Source: Thermococcus sp. AM4 (GTDB lineage: Archaea; Methanobacteriota_B; Thermococci; Thermococcales; Thermococcaceae). Taken from it: 64,000 bases of DNA. The notes beneath the pieces are model-generated. The model was not told the DNA's origin. It ran no database searches and was given only the letters and a program-made list of their open reading frames with translations. The translations under genes and the position numbers were made by a program. Every line of letters starts with the position of its first letter. The stretch's first letter is position 1. The stretch is from positions 1,922,001-1,986,000 of the forward strand of contig NC_016051.1 of NCBI RefSeq assembly GCF_000151205.2. The letters are read 5' to 3'. This document shows positions 24,253 to 33,072 of the stretch, piece by piece.

Positions 24253-24867
24253 TCAGGCCTTGTGGTAGTAGATGGTGTAGGTCATCGGGTCGTCGTAGAC
24301 CTCCTGCGGGGCGACGGAGTAGAAGTATTTCCAGCTCCAGGCCCCGTCGTTCTCGTCCAGGTTGACGGTGAAGTTGCTCGCCACGAGGTACGCCGCCCAT
24401 ACGAGCTGGGAGCAGTAGTATTTGTCGGAGTAGACCTTCGGCTTTCCGAAGTAGTTGTAGTTGTAGGGCTTTCCGAGCTGCTGGTATGCGAACTGAACCG
24501 CCCTGAGCCTCACGTCATCGCTTACGCGAACCCTCTGGAGGGCGACCACGTCGTATCTGCTGAGGAACTCCCTGAGGGGAGTGATTATGATGCCCTTGCC
24601 TATCTTAGCCTCTATAACCATCCAGTCGTCAATGCTCTCGTTGTACCAGGCTATTATCGCAACGTGTATCCAGTAGCCGGGGATAATCGCGTTGAAGAGA
24701 TCAGGGCTGTGGCCGTAAACGAGGTCTCCAGGCCTTACGTCGGTCGGGTAGGGGTGCTGGTAGGTTCTCGTGTCCCAGAAGTAGTTCAGCAGGTTGCCGG
24801 CGCTGACCCCGGGAACCGTCGCTCCGAGGAAGAGAAGGGCAACGAAGATTGCACCGAGCCTCTTCAT
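24253..24867 (-). CDS. Secreted YiiX/NlpC-P60-like cysteine hydrolase
   Basis: A 204-residue protein with a signal peptide (1-23, ending VSA). The rest follows the permuted papain-like YiiX pattern: PGDLVYGHSP, then the catalytic His in IHVAIIAW, and the Cys in YYCSQLVWAAY. In bacteria this fold cleaves amide bonds in cell-wall peptides or acts on lipids; an archaeon without murein must use another substrate. GGGTGATCA precedes the start. Confidence 0.75.
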   Translation of the reverse strand: MKRLGAIFVALLFLGATVPGVSAGNLLNYFWDTRTYQHPYPTDVRPGDLVYGHSPDLFNAIIPGYWIHVAIIAWYNESIDDWMVIEAKIGKGIIITPLREFLSRYDVVALQRVRVSDDVRLRAVQFAYQQLGKPYNYNYFGKPKVYSDKYYCSQLVWAAYLVASNFTVNLDENDGAWSWKYFYSVAPQEVYDDPMTYTIYYHKA

Positions 24868-24939
24868 TTGATCACCCCCGAAGAGCGAAGGATGATGGAG
24901 CGGTCGTTAATAAACCTTTCCCGATGGTCTTTCCCGATT

Positions 24940-24948
24940 GTTTATAAA
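24940..24948 (+). promoter_or_regulatory. TATA box for the dph2 operon
   Basis: GTTTATAAA lies about 33 bases before ATG 24978 and gives a short leader carrying GGTGGTGA. Confidence 0.55.
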
Positions 24949-24977
24949 CCCAGTCCGGAACTTTCAGTGGTGGTGAA

Positions 24978-26012
24978 ATGCACGAGGTTCCCCACGGCGA
25001 GATACTGAAGGAGCTGAGGAAACTCCACGCTCATTGCATCCTCATCCAGTCGCCCGAAGGCTTAAGGAGGGAAGCAGAAGAGCTCGCACGCTTTTTGGAG
25101 GAGAACGGTTTAACCGTCATCCTGCACGGCGAGGTAAACTACGGGGCCTGCGACCCCGCCGATTCAGAAGCAAAGAGGCTCGGCTGCGACGCCCTAATCC
25201 ACCTCGGGCACAGCTACATGCGCCTGAACCTCGAGGTGCCGACGATATTCGTCCCGGCCTTCGCGAGGGTCGAACTCGTCCCTGCCCTGGAGAAGAACCT
25301 CGGAGAGATTCGGAAGCTTGGAAAGCGAATAGCGCTCGTAACCACCGCCCAGCACGTTCACAGGCTTGACGAAGTGAGGGAGTTCCTGGAGAAGAACGGT
25401 TTCGAGGTGCTCATCGGGAAAGGCGACTCAAGGGTGAGCTGGCCGGGACAGGTGCTCGGGTGCAACTTCTCCAGCGCGAGGGTTGAGGCAGATGGCGTTC
25501 TCTTCATCGGGGCCGGCTACTTCCACCCGCTTGGCGTTGCGCTGGCGGTTAAGAAGCCCGTGCTCGCGATAAACCCCTACTCCGGCGACGCTCTCTGGAT
25601 GGATGAGGAAGCGGAGAGACTGATAAGGAAGCGCTGGGCCCAGATAGCCAAAGCTATGGACGCGAAGAGCTTTGGGGTCGTGGTGAGCACCAAGAAGGGT
25701 CAGCTCAGGCTTGCCGAGGCCAAACGGATGGTTGAGCTCCTTAGGGAGCACGGTAGGGGGGCGAGGCTCATAGCGATGGACCACATAAGCTATCCGAAGC
25801 TGGAGGGCTTTCCCTTTGATGCGTACGTCGTCGTTGCCTGTCCGAGGGTTCCTGTCGATGATTACGAGAACTGGCGCAAGCCCGTTCTGACGCCGAGGGA
25901 AGTGGAGCTCCTCCTTGGCCTGAGAGAGGAGTACGAGTTCGATGAAATCCTTGGCGTCGAGCGAGACCGGGACGAGCCCTTTGGCATAGCGGTTCACAGG
26001 GTGAGGGGATGA
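24978..26012 (+). CDS. dph2: Diphthamide synthase Dph2 (radical 3-amino-3-carboxypropyl transferase)
   Basis: A 344-residue enzyme that uses SAM and an unusual [4Fe-4S] cluster to attach 3-amino-3-carboxypropyl to the histidine of elongation factor 2, the first step of diphthamide synthesis. Cluster cysteines are visible in each of the three repeated domains: YGACDPAD near 58, VLGCNFSSA near 159 and VVACPRV near 283. Archaeal Dph2 works as a homodimer. It overlaps the next gene by four bases. Confidence 0.93.
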   Translation: MHEVPHGEILKELRKLHAHCILIQSPEGLRREAEELARFLEENGLTVILHGEVNYGACDPADSEAKRLGCDALIHLGHSYMRLNLEVPTIFVPAFARVELVPALEKNLGEIRKLGKRIALVTTAQHVHRLDEVREFLEKNGFEVLIGKGDSRVSWPGQVLGCNFSSARVEADGVLFIGAGYFHPLGVALAVKKPVLAINPYSGDALWMDEEAERLIRKRWAQIAKAMDAKSFGVVVSTKKGQLRLAEAKRMVELLREHGRGARLIAMDHISYPKLEGFPFDAYVVVACPRVPVDDYENWRKPVLTPREVELLLGLREEYEFDEILGVERDRDEPFGIAVHRVRG

Positions 26013-26641
26013 AGAAGAAGCACCTCGCAATGCTCCTCTCAAAGCTCCAGGGCTTTCCCGAGCCGAAACCAGAGCTGGAGCAGTACAGAACGCCAGGAAA
26101 CGTCGCTTCGGAGCTCCTCTGGCTGGCCCACTCCGCGGGAGACATCGCTGGAAAGGTCGTTGCCGACCTTGGAACCGGGACCGGCGTCTTAGCGATAGGC
26201 GCGAAGCTCCTCGGAGCGGAGAAGGTCTACGCGGTCGAGATCGATGAAAAAGCTCTTGAGGTCGCGAGAAGGAACGCTGAGAGGGCAGGTGTTGACGTGG
26301 AGTTCATAAACGCCGACGTCTCGGAGTTCAACGAGAGGGTCGATACCGTCATCATGAACCCCCCCTTCGGGAGCCAGAGGAGGCACGCGGACCGGCCGTT
26401 CCTGCTCAAGGCCTTCGAGATAGCGGACAGGATTTATTCGATCCACCTCGCGAAGCCCGAGGTTAGGAGCTTTATCGAGAGGTTCTCGGCCGACAACGGG
26501 TTCACCCCGGTTCGGCTGGCGACAGTTCCCTTTGAGATTCCCGCCCAGTTCTTTTTCCACAGGAAGAGACTGGAGCGCATTCTCGTTGATATTTACCTCT
26601 TCGGGAGGGTCCTTGATGGGAAAGCTCAAGCTCTCAGATAG
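26009..26641 (+). CDS. METTL5-like RNA methyltransferase
   Basis: A 210-residue SAM enzyme. Motif I is VADLGTGTGVLAIGA near 48, motif II VEIDEKA near 77, and the catalytic motif is NPPFGSQ near 116, as in METTL5, which forms N6-methyladenosine in rRNA. The N-terminal LEQYRTPG block is also typical. The likely target is small-subunit rRNA, though tRNA cannot be excluded. ATGA overlap with dph2 and 26-base overlap with the following methyltransferase. Confidence 0.85.
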   Translation: MKKKHLAMLLSKLQGFPEPKPELEQYRTPGNVASELLWLAHSAGDIAGKVVADLGTGTGVLAIGAKLLGAEKVYAVEIDEKALEVARRNAERAGVDVEFINADVSEFNERVDTVIMNPPFGSQRRHADRPFLLKAFEIADRIYSIHLAKPEVRSFIERFSADNGFTPVRLATVPFEIPAQFFFHRKRLERILVDIYLFGRVLDGKAQALR

Positions 26642-27947
26642 ACAGCTCTACGCCCTCATCGAGGCTGTTAAGCTCGGCGAGGTGATCAAGCCGAGTCAAA
26701 GCGCCAAGAGGAAGGCCTTCTCGCGCTACAAAATCGAGGGCTGGGAGAACTCCAAGCTGACTGGAATCTTTTACTCCATTCAGAGGAGGCTCGGGCTGAT
26801 AGACGAGGTAATCGAGGAACTCGTGGGAGTTTCTCCCCTAATTCTCGACCCCTGGCTGAGAGCAACGCTAAGGGTCGCGGTTGAGGTGGCCGTTTTTAGG
26901 AACCCTAACGAGAAAACCCTTCAGCACCTCAAGGGCCTCGCCAAGTTCCTCTCGGGTAAAACGCATCCTTATGTGGGCTATTACTACTACGAGCTCCTGC
27001 CCAGAATCATAAACTACGTCCCAAAGCTCGACTCCGAGGAGAAGAGGCTGAAGTGGGAGTACCTCTTCCCCGAGTGGTTCATAGCGAAGATGCGCGGGCT
27101 TCTGGGGGAAGAGGCCGAGGAACTGCTGAAGGCCCTCAACGAGACCCTTCCGGTCAGCCTTCGCGTCAATCGCCTTAAGGCGAGCGTTGAAGACGTTGAG
27201 AACTACCTGAAGAGAAAAAACCTCCGCTTCGAGAGGAGCGAGCGCGTTGAAACCGTAATCCGCGTTCTGGACCCATTTAACCCCGGAAAGCTGATGGAGA
27301 AGGGCCTCGCTCTGCCCCAGGAGGAGGCCTCTGTCGTCGCTTCCCTGATACTCTCTCCCGAACCCGGTGAGACTGTGGTTGATTTGGCAGCGGCACCCGG
27401 CGGAAAGACCGCCCACATGGCCGAGCTCATGGGAAACGAGGGAAAAATCTACGCCTTTGACATCGATTCCGAGAGGATTAAGCGCATGAGGCAAATCCTC
27501 CGCTGGGCCGGCGTCGAGATTGCTGAAGTTAGGAAGCTCGACGGCAGGAAGGCCCCGGAAGTTTTGGGCGAGGAAATTGCCGACAGGGTTCTGTTAGATG
27601 CCCCCTGCACGAGCGACGGAACCATCGCCAAAAACCCCGAGCTGAGGTGGCGCCTCCGCGAGAAGAACATACCGAAGGTCGTCGCGCTTCAAAAAGAACT
27701 GATAGAGAGCGCCTGGAGGCTTTTAAAGCCCGGCGGGAGGTTGCTCTACTCAACCTGCTCGATGCTCCCGGAGGAGAACGAGGAAGTCGTGAGGTGGTTC
27801 CTTTCGAGACACGACGACGCGAGACTCGTCCCGCTCAGCGGGCCATACGATGAGGGCTTCCTGCCCGGCACTATGAGGGCCTGGCCCCACAGGCATAAGA
27901 CCATAGGCTTCTTCTACGCTCTGATTGAGAAAGCTAGGGTTAAATAA
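26616..27947 (+). CDS. RsmB/NOP2-type RNA cytosine-5 methyltransferase
   Basis: A 443-residue SAM enzyme. A NusB-like helical domain occupies about 1-130, then an RNA-binding region with RVNRLK, and the catalytic domain from about 240: DLAAAPGGKTAHMAE (motif I), LLDAPCTSDG with the release cysteine, and the catalytic cysteine in STCSMLPEENE. It methylates C5 of cytosine in tRNA or rRNA. ATG 26616 has GGGAGGG before it; the frame is open further upstream but only inside the previous gene. Confidence 0.88.
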   Translation: MGKLKLSDRQLYALIEAVKLGEVIKPSQSAKRKAFSRYKIEGWENSKLTGIFYSIQRRLGLIDEVIEELVGVSPLILDPWLRATLRVAVEVAVFRNPNEKTLQHLKGLAKFLSGKTHPYVGYYYYELLPRIINYVPKLDSEEKRLKWEYLFPEWFIAKMRGLLGEEAEELLKALNETLPVSLRVNRLKASVEDVENYLKRKNLRFERSERVETVIRVLDPFNPGKLMEKGLALPQEEASVVASLILSPEPGETVVDLAAAPGGKTAHMAELMGNEGKIYAFDIDSERIKRMRQILRWAGVEIAEVRKLDGRKAPEVLGEEIADRVLLDAPCTSDGTIAKNPELRWRLREKNIPKVVALQKELIESAWRLLKPGGRLLYSTCSMLPEENEEVVRWFLSRHDDARLVPLSGPYDEGFLPGTMRAWPHRHKTIGFFYALIEKARVK

Positions 27948-27977
27948 CTCGTTGCCCCTATTAGTGCCGGTAAGAGA

Positions 27978-28115
27978 ATGGAAGACGTTGAGGCTCAGGT
28001 CGAGAGGCTGTTCCTCGACGCACAGAACCTCCTGCTGAAAACACGGTTAAAGGAAATTCGAAAGGGCAGGGTAACCCTTGAGGACCTAATTCGACTAGCT
28101 GAGGAGGGACTATGA
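27978..28115 (+). CDS. Orphan antitoxin-like peptide
   Basis: A 45-residue helical peptide beginning MEDVEAQVERLFLDAQ and ending LEDLIRLAEEGL. It looks like the small antitoxins that precede PIN-type toxins. The stop overlaps an ATG (ATGA) exactly as in a toxin-antitoxin pair, but that second frame stops after five codons. It may be the remnant of a module that lost its toxin. No family is firmly recognised. Confidence 0.45.
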   Translation: MEDVEAQVERLFLDAQNLLLKTRLKEIRKGRVTLEDLIRLAEEGL

Positions 28116-28191
28116 GTTTTGAGTACTGACGTTTCTAACCTTGCAAAACCGGAAAGCTGGAATAGATAAAAGCCGAACTCCCCCCGGGAGC

Positions 28192-29193
28192 TCACCTCAT
28201 CTCCATGAGCCTTCTGTACAGCTCCTCGACCTTCGCGCTGACTTCTTCCGGCGAGAAGCCTGCCTTAACGGCCAGCCACGTCGCCCCTCCCGCTCCAACG
28301 CCTTCCTTGACGTAGCCCCTTTCGTAGTCCCTCAGGCCCTTGAACTCACTCTTCGAGAAGTCAAGGTCGGCGGCGTAGCTCACAACTCCAATTTCCTTCG
28401 CCGTCTCGAGGAAGGTTGCGCTCTTATCGTTGGCGACCCACTTGGTTGTGGCAATCATGAACCTGCTTAAATCCTCGCCGAGGGCATTGAGAAGCGCCGA
28501 AACTGCCAGCATCTGCGTCCCGCCCGCTAAAACGATATCCCTCCTAAAGCCGAGCGCGATGCCGATTACCGTCGCCATCATAGGGTCTCCAAACTGCCTG
28601 AGAGCCTCGAGGGGGTTGTCCCTCAGCTGACCCTTCTCAATTCCAGCCCTTTCGAACGCCTCGGCGATGACCTTCTCCTTCAAGCTCTGGGGATTGTCTG
28701 GTGAGGCGGAACTGGTTCTCGCCTCGTAGCCGAGCGCCCAGAGGACAGCCTGAGCGGTTGTCGTTCCCCCCGGTGTTGACTCGCCGATTACGAGTTCTTT
28801 TATTGGCGTCTTGCTCAGCTCCTCGCCGAAGAGCTTGGCGCGCTTGATTATATCGCCAAACTCGGGAAGTGCCGGCTCCTTCCTGAAGTCCCGCCCGACG
28901 GCGTCGCTGATGTGGACGTGCGGGACGAGAGGGGCTAAGTATGTTCCTCCCCTGACGACGAGAACCGGAAAGTTGGCGAGCTCCCTCGCGGCCTTGGTGA
29001 TTATGGCCGGCGTTGGGTGGCCTTCGGGCGTTACGGGAATCACGTCAATCGTCAGGGGCTTCTCGTGGAAGAGGTATTCAGCGTCGGCCACCGGCGTCAG
29101 CTTTGTCAGCTCTGGCGTCGCTCCGGCAACGCTTATTCCCGGCACGGTGCTTATCTCCGTGTTGCCCAGGACGAGAAGGAAGAGGCTCTCCAT
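28192..29193 (-). CDS. cobT: Nicotinate-nucleotide--dimethylbenzimidazole phosphoribosyltransferase family (CobT)
   Basis: A 333-residue archaeal CobT-type protein. It activates the lower-ligand base as its riboside phosphate for attachment to the corrinoid. Visible blocks are LGNTEIS at the start, the [13 protein letters not shown] motif near 140, FGDPMM near 204, LAGGTQMLA near 222 and GAGGA near the end. ATG 29193 follows GGTGG; GTG 29202 is the alternative. Divergent from cobQ. Confidence 0.9.
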   Translation of the reverse strand: MESLFLLVLGNTEISTVPGISVAGATPELTKLTPVADAEYLFHEKPLTIDVIPVTPEGHPTPAIITKAARELANFPVLVVRGGTYLAPLVPHVHISDAVGRDFRKEPALPEFGDIIKRAKLFGEELSKTPIKELVIGESTPGGTTTAQAVLWALGYEARTSSASPDNPQSLKEKVIAEAFERAGIEKGQLRDNPLEALRQFGDPMMATVIGIALGFRRDIVLAGGTQMLAVSALLNALGEDLSRFMIATTKWVANDKSATFLETAKEIGVVSYAADLDFSKSEFKGLRDYERGYVKEGVGAGGATWLAVKAGFSPEEVSAKVEELYRRLMEMR

Positions 29194-29247
29194 TCCAACC
29201 ACCGTGGAGTTTTTATCCAGTCGGTTTTATAGGCTTTGGGGTTGGAG

Positions 29248-30690
29248 ATGGGAAAAGCGCTAATGGTCCTCGGAACGTCCTCGGGAGCAGGCAAGTCGCT
29301 CCTCGTTACGGCATTATGCAGGATTTTCTCGAACCTCGGATACGACGTCGTTCCCTTCAAGAGCCAGAACATGAGCCTGAACTCGGCCCCGAGCATCGAG
29401 GGCGGTGAGATAAGCAGGGCGCAGTATTTACAGGCGATAGCGTGCCGAAAGAAACCCAGCGTGAAGTTCAACCCGATTCTGCTTAAGCCCGAAGGAAATA
29501 TGAGGAGCCAGGTCGTCTTCATGGGGAAGCCGATTGGGAGCGTTTCCGCTCGAGAATACATGCTCTCGCGGAAGGAAGAACTCTTCAGGAAGGCGATGAC
29601 CGTTCTGGATGAGCTAAAGGAGAACCACGACCTCGTCATAATCGAGGGGGCCGGCAGTCCGGTCGAGATTAATCTGAAAGACTACGACATAGCCAACACG
29701 CGCGTTATGCTTCACGCAAGGGCGAAGGGAATCCTCGTTACCGACATAGACCGGGGAGGGAGCTTCGCGAGCATAGTCGGCACGATGGGGCTTCTGAAAC
29801 CTGAGGAGAGGGAAACAATAATCGGCTTCGTCTTCAACAAGTTTCGGGGAGATAAGTCCCTCCTAAAGCCGGGCTTTGATTACCTTGAGAAGCACTACGG
29901 GAAGCCGACACTCGGCGTTATCCCCTACGTCGAGCACCGCCTTCCTGAGGAGGACTCCCTGACGGAGTTCCCAAAGGTGAGGGGCGAGCTTCACATTCAG
30001 ATAATCAAGCTCCCCCACATGAGCAACTTTACTGACTTCGAGCCCCTGCACTGGGCGAACGGCGTTGACTACGTAACGAAGCCCGAAGAGCTCAAGGGAG
30101 ACGTAATAATAATCCCCGGGAGCAAGAACACTGTCGAGGATTTGCTCTGGTTGAGGAGAGAGGGCTTTGAGGATGCGATAATCGAGGCCCACCGCGAGGG
30201 AGCGTTCATCGTCGGAATCTGCGGTGGCTTCCAGATGCTTGGGGAAAAGATTATAGACACCGTCGAGTCCAAGCGTGGAACCGTTAGGGGAATCGGACTT
30301 CTTCCAGCCAAGACCGTCTTCGAGAAAACCAAGAGGACGAACCACCTGAATGCCGAGGTTCTCTGGGGACCTGCTAAAGGAATGGCCGTCGAGGGCTACG
30401 AGATACGCTTCGGAAGAAGCGTCTCGGAGAGGCCGTTCTCGGTGATTAGGGCAATCAACGGCGTCAGAGCCTTCGAGCCGGAGGGGGCAATAGGTGAGAG
30501 GTCCTTCGGGACTTACCTGCACGGAATATTCCACAACTTCGCCTTCACGGAGCGCTTCCTCAACTTCCTGAGGGCGGAGAAGGGCCTTGAGCCTGTCTCG
30601 ATTGAACGCTGGAGCATCGAGGAGGATATAGAGAGGTTTGCAAAGGTTGTTGAGGAGAACCTCGATGTCGAGAGGATCATACCTCTTTAG
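29248..30690 (+). CDS. cobQ: Cobyric acid synthase CobQ/CbiP
   Basis: A 480-residue amidase-synthetase that amidates the b, d, e and g side chains of the corrin ring with glutamine and ATP. The N-terminal ATP-binding domain has [11 protein letters not shown] and the [10 protein letters not shown] block; the C-terminal class I glutamine amidotransferase domain has the nucleophile in [10 protein letters not shown] near 323 and the late His in YLHGIFHN. Length is typical. The gene is followed by an AT-rich foreign gene on the other strand. Confidence 0.93.
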   Translation: MGKALMVLGTSSGAGKSLLVTALCRIFSNLGYDVVPFKSQNMSLNSAPSIEGGEISRAQYLQAIACRKKPSVKFNPILLKPEGNMRSQVVFMGKPIGSVSAREYMLSRKEELFRKAMTVLDELKENHDLVIIEGAGSPVEINLKDYDIANTRVMLHARAKGILVTDIDRGGSFASIVGTMGLLKPEERETIIGFVFNKFRGDKSLLKPGFDYLEKHYGKPTLGVIPYVEHRLPEEDSLTEFPKVRGELHIQIIKLPHMSNFTDFEPLHWANGVDYVTKPEELKGDVIIIPGSKNTVEDLLWLRREGFEDAIIEAHREGAFIVGICGGFQMLGEKIIDTVESKRGTVRGIGLLPAKTVFEKTKRTNHLNAEVLWGPAKGMAVEGYEIRFGRSVSERPFSVIRAINGVRAFEPEGAIGERSFGTYLHGIFHNFAFTERFLNFLRAEKGLEPVSIERWSIEEDIERFAKVVEENLDVERIIPL

Positions 30691-30715
30691 ATTGATTAAA
30701 ACTTATAAATTAAAC

Positions 30716-32251
30716 TTATAATAATTCTTCTATCACCTTATCTTTATTTCTCCTATTGCATTTTCTATGTGCAAGTACTACATTAAATATCGAACTAGTT
30801 CTTGTTTTTTTGTAAGGTACAATGTGGGCAAGATCACAAGTATTAAGTTGTTTTATTTCCGCTTTGCAATAGGGACAATAGGGATTACCAGATTTTGCTT
30901 CTTTGAATTTATCCCACAGTAACTGTTTAAGTTCTGAAGGGGATCTTTCATAAAATGTTTTACTTATGTCATTAGATAGATCCAAAACTAATTCTCTTGC
31001 AACTTTGAGTGCTATTTCGAAATCTCCAAGGGTTCTAGATGAAATTTTATCAAGATCCGTTAATGCACGAACAATTATTTCATGTTTAAACTCTTCCACT
31101 CTATTACCATAAATAAGTTCTTCATTATTATCCATTGCGAGTTTAATGGCCAATACTTCAAAAACAAATATCAATGGTGAATACTGTTTGTAATTGAATG
31201 TTAGAGCTGCACATTTAACATTTCCTCTGCAGTCTCTACCAACTTTGGGTTTTCTAAAAGCATCTTCTCCAAACATTTCATATGCCCTCTCTATGGTTTC
31301 AGAAATTTGCTCTTTGAATGTATTAATCATATTTTTAGCTTCTGAGGGGGTTCTCCTAAGAAACTGTGCGCGATCTTTAAGAATCCACTCAATAACATCA
31401 TTAATTTTATTTGTATTGCTAGGCTCAAAATCTGTTCTTACTTTAAATCCGTTAAGAAAGTATTCAATTAGTATCAATGCTTTTTCTATCCTAATATATT
31501 GCTCATAATTAAGTTCTGCTTCATCGGGCAATATCGGGAAGTTTTCATCGATTATAGATTCGATGGCATCTAGATACTCCTTTGCATCTTTGTAATGAAG
31601 TGCACGAATCATATCAAACTCATTGAGCCTCATCGATCCTCTATTTATCCGAATAAAGATATCAGATATGAGATTTTTAATTGTATCAATATCGTCTCTT
31701 GTACCTCTAAATTTTATTGTAGTAACAGGAATTGGTTTGTCCAATATCCAATTTCTCAAATGGTTATGATTGTTTTTACTAAATGCTTTTCGTACATCCT
31801 CCTCACGTAATTCTAGCCCAGTATCTTTAACTAACTGCTTTACTATATCTGGCGTTAATCTTGGAGATCCTAATCTTTTATTAACCACTGGATCATCAAT
31901 TTTCCCGTTTTTTATAAACCATAGTATAGTTTTTAATCTCTGCTGTCCATCTAATACATAATATTCGTCTCCAATTTGGAATAAAAATAGGGGAGGTAAA
32001 GGATAGTTTTGGATTAGTGACATCAAAAAAAGTAATCCTCTATTTCTATCCCAAACAAAACCTCTTTGAATCTTAGGAATAATGAGCTTTCCATTGTCAT
32101 ATTTCTGAACCAGCTCATGGACGGTTAAGTTAACATTATCAACATCAACGATACTATCAATTTCAAGGCGACTAAATACTATTGTCGGATTATCAAAATT
32201 GAAATCTCTCCTTCTTGCCATCTCGGTTCCCCAATTCTTAGTTGTTTTCAT
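30716..32251 (-). CDS. DUF262-HNH protein, putative defence nuclease
   Basis: A 511-residue protein. The N-terminal DUF262 (ParB/GmrS-like) domain shows IPKIQRGFVWD near 59 and YVLDGQQRLKT near 97. The C-terminal 60 residues form an HNH nuclease with CPYC, DLAHIVPYKK and AHRKCNRRNKD. DUF262 with HNH occurs in type IV restriction systems that cut modified DNA. Here both lie on one chain. Base composition is strikingly AT-rich with many AAA and ATT codons, unlike all neighbours, which indicates recent transfer. It interrupts the cobamide cluster between cobQ and cobY. ATG 32221 is a possible later start. Confidence 0.82.
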   Translation of the reverse strand: MKTTKNWGTEMARRRDFNFDNPTIVFSRLEIDSIVDVDNVNLTVHELVQKYDNGKLIIPKIQRGFVWDRNRGLLFLMSLIQNYPLPPLFLFQIGDEYYVLDGQQRLKTILWFIKNGKIDDPVVNKRLGSPRLTPDIVKQLVKDTGLELREEDVRKAFSKNNHNHLRNWILDKPIPVTTIKFRGTRDDIDTIKNLISDIFIRINRGSMRLNEFDMIRALHYKDAKEYLDAIESIIDENFPILPDEAELNYEQYIRIEKALILIEYFLNGFKVRTDFEPSNTNKINDVIEWILKDRAQFLRRTPSEAKNMINTFKEQISETIERAYEMFGEDAFRKPKVGRDCRGNVKCAALTFNYKQYSPLIFVFEVLAIKLAMDNNEELIYGNRVEEFKHEIIVRALTDLDKISSRTLGDFEIALKVARELVLDLSNDISKTFYERSPSELKQLLWDKFKEAKSGNPYCPYCKAEIKQLNTCDLAHIVPYKKTRTSSIFNVVLAHRKCNRRNKDKVIEELL

Positions 32252-32274
32252 GCTTAAAAAACTTCTGGTTAGAC

Positions 32275-32487
32275 TTAGAAATAATCCTCCGGCTCCTCAA
32301 GTTCCTTCGGCGGGTGTCTCCTCGCCCACCAGAGCTTCAGGCGAATGTAGATGTAGAACCCGAGGAAGACCACTAGGCCGACCGCGATTAAAACCACCGC
32401 GAAGAGCAGGAAGCCGAAGAGGAACAGTCCGGCGAGTATCAGGAATAGGACGAACGCCACCGCCCCTTTAACCTCGCTCCCCCTCAT
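32275..32487 (-). CDS. Small membrane protein next to cobY
   Basis: A 70-residue protein with one long or two short hydrophobic spans (about 8-48), then a basic segment and an acidic tail. Its ATG overlaps the cobY stop (ATGA), so it is co-translated with cobY. No family recognised; a role in corrinoid salvage is only suggested by position. Confidence 0.6.
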   Translation of the reverse strand: MRGSEVKGAVAFVLFLILAGLFLFGFLLFAVVLIAVGLVVFLGFYIYIRLKLWWARRHPPKELEEPEDYF

Positions 32488-33023
32488 CTTCCCACCAGCA
32501 TCGCTATCCTCTCAGCGAGCTTTAACTCTTCCAGCGTGTTGACGTTCAAAGCGAGCAACGGGTTACTCAGCTCGAAGAACCGCTCGCCCTCGGTTCCAAC
32601 GGCGTTAAGGCCAACTATCACGTAGCCCCTGTAAACGACGGGCTTCAAATCCTTCGGAACCAGCTTTAGCGGTAGAACTCCCGTCAGGCTCGTTTTCCCG
32701 TCAAAGGCCTCCGAAATCCCCGCTATGTCGCTCGCCTTAACGAAGGGCAAATCTGCGGAGACGCTGATGAACGGCCCGAACTCGCGGAGGAGCCACTTAA
32801 CGTCCTCAACGTAGCCCCTTCCCGGCGTCTCGACGAAGGGAATCCCTTTGCGGAGGCACAGCTCCCTCGTCTTTGGCGCATTTTTTGAGAGGGCAACGAC
32901 CGTCTCACCGACCTTTTCGGCCTCGCTATAAACGCGGAGTAGCATCGGCACTCCGCCGACCTTCAGAACGGGCTTTTCCCGCCCCATTCTGCTCGAGCGC
33001 CCGCCGGCCATGATGATTATCAT
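32484..33023 (-). CDS. cobY: Adenosylcobinamide-phosphate guanylyltransferase CobY
   Basis: A 179-residue archaeal enzyme that transfers GMP to adenosylcobinamide phosphate, in place of bacterial CobU. The nucleotidyltransferase signature MAGGRSSRMGREKPVLKVGG opens the protein, and SADLPF near 92 supplies the metal-binding aspartate. It works between CbiB and CobS, both encoded in this cluster. It shares a short divergent promoter region with the lipoprotein at 33073. Confidence 0.92.
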   Translation of the reverse strand: MIIIMAGGRSSRMGREKPVLKVGGVPMLLRVYSEAEKVGETVVALSKNAPKTRELCLRKGIPFVETPGRGYVEDVKWLLREFGPFISVSADLPFVKASDIAGISEAFDGKTSLTGVLPLKLVPKDLKPVVYRGYVIVGLNAVGTEGERFFELSNPLLALNVNTLEELKLAERIAMLVGR

Positions 33024-33043
33024 ATCTCAACATTCGGACAAGC

Positions 33044-33051
33044 GTTAAAAG
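33044..33051 (+). promoter_or_regulatory. TATA box of the GH114-like lipoprotein gene
   Basis: GTTAAAAG lies about 25 bases before ATG 33073, and no clear ribosome site intervenes. The transcript is probably leaderless. Confidence 0.5.
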
Positions 33052-33072
33052 ACCTTGCGCCCAAGATTGGAC

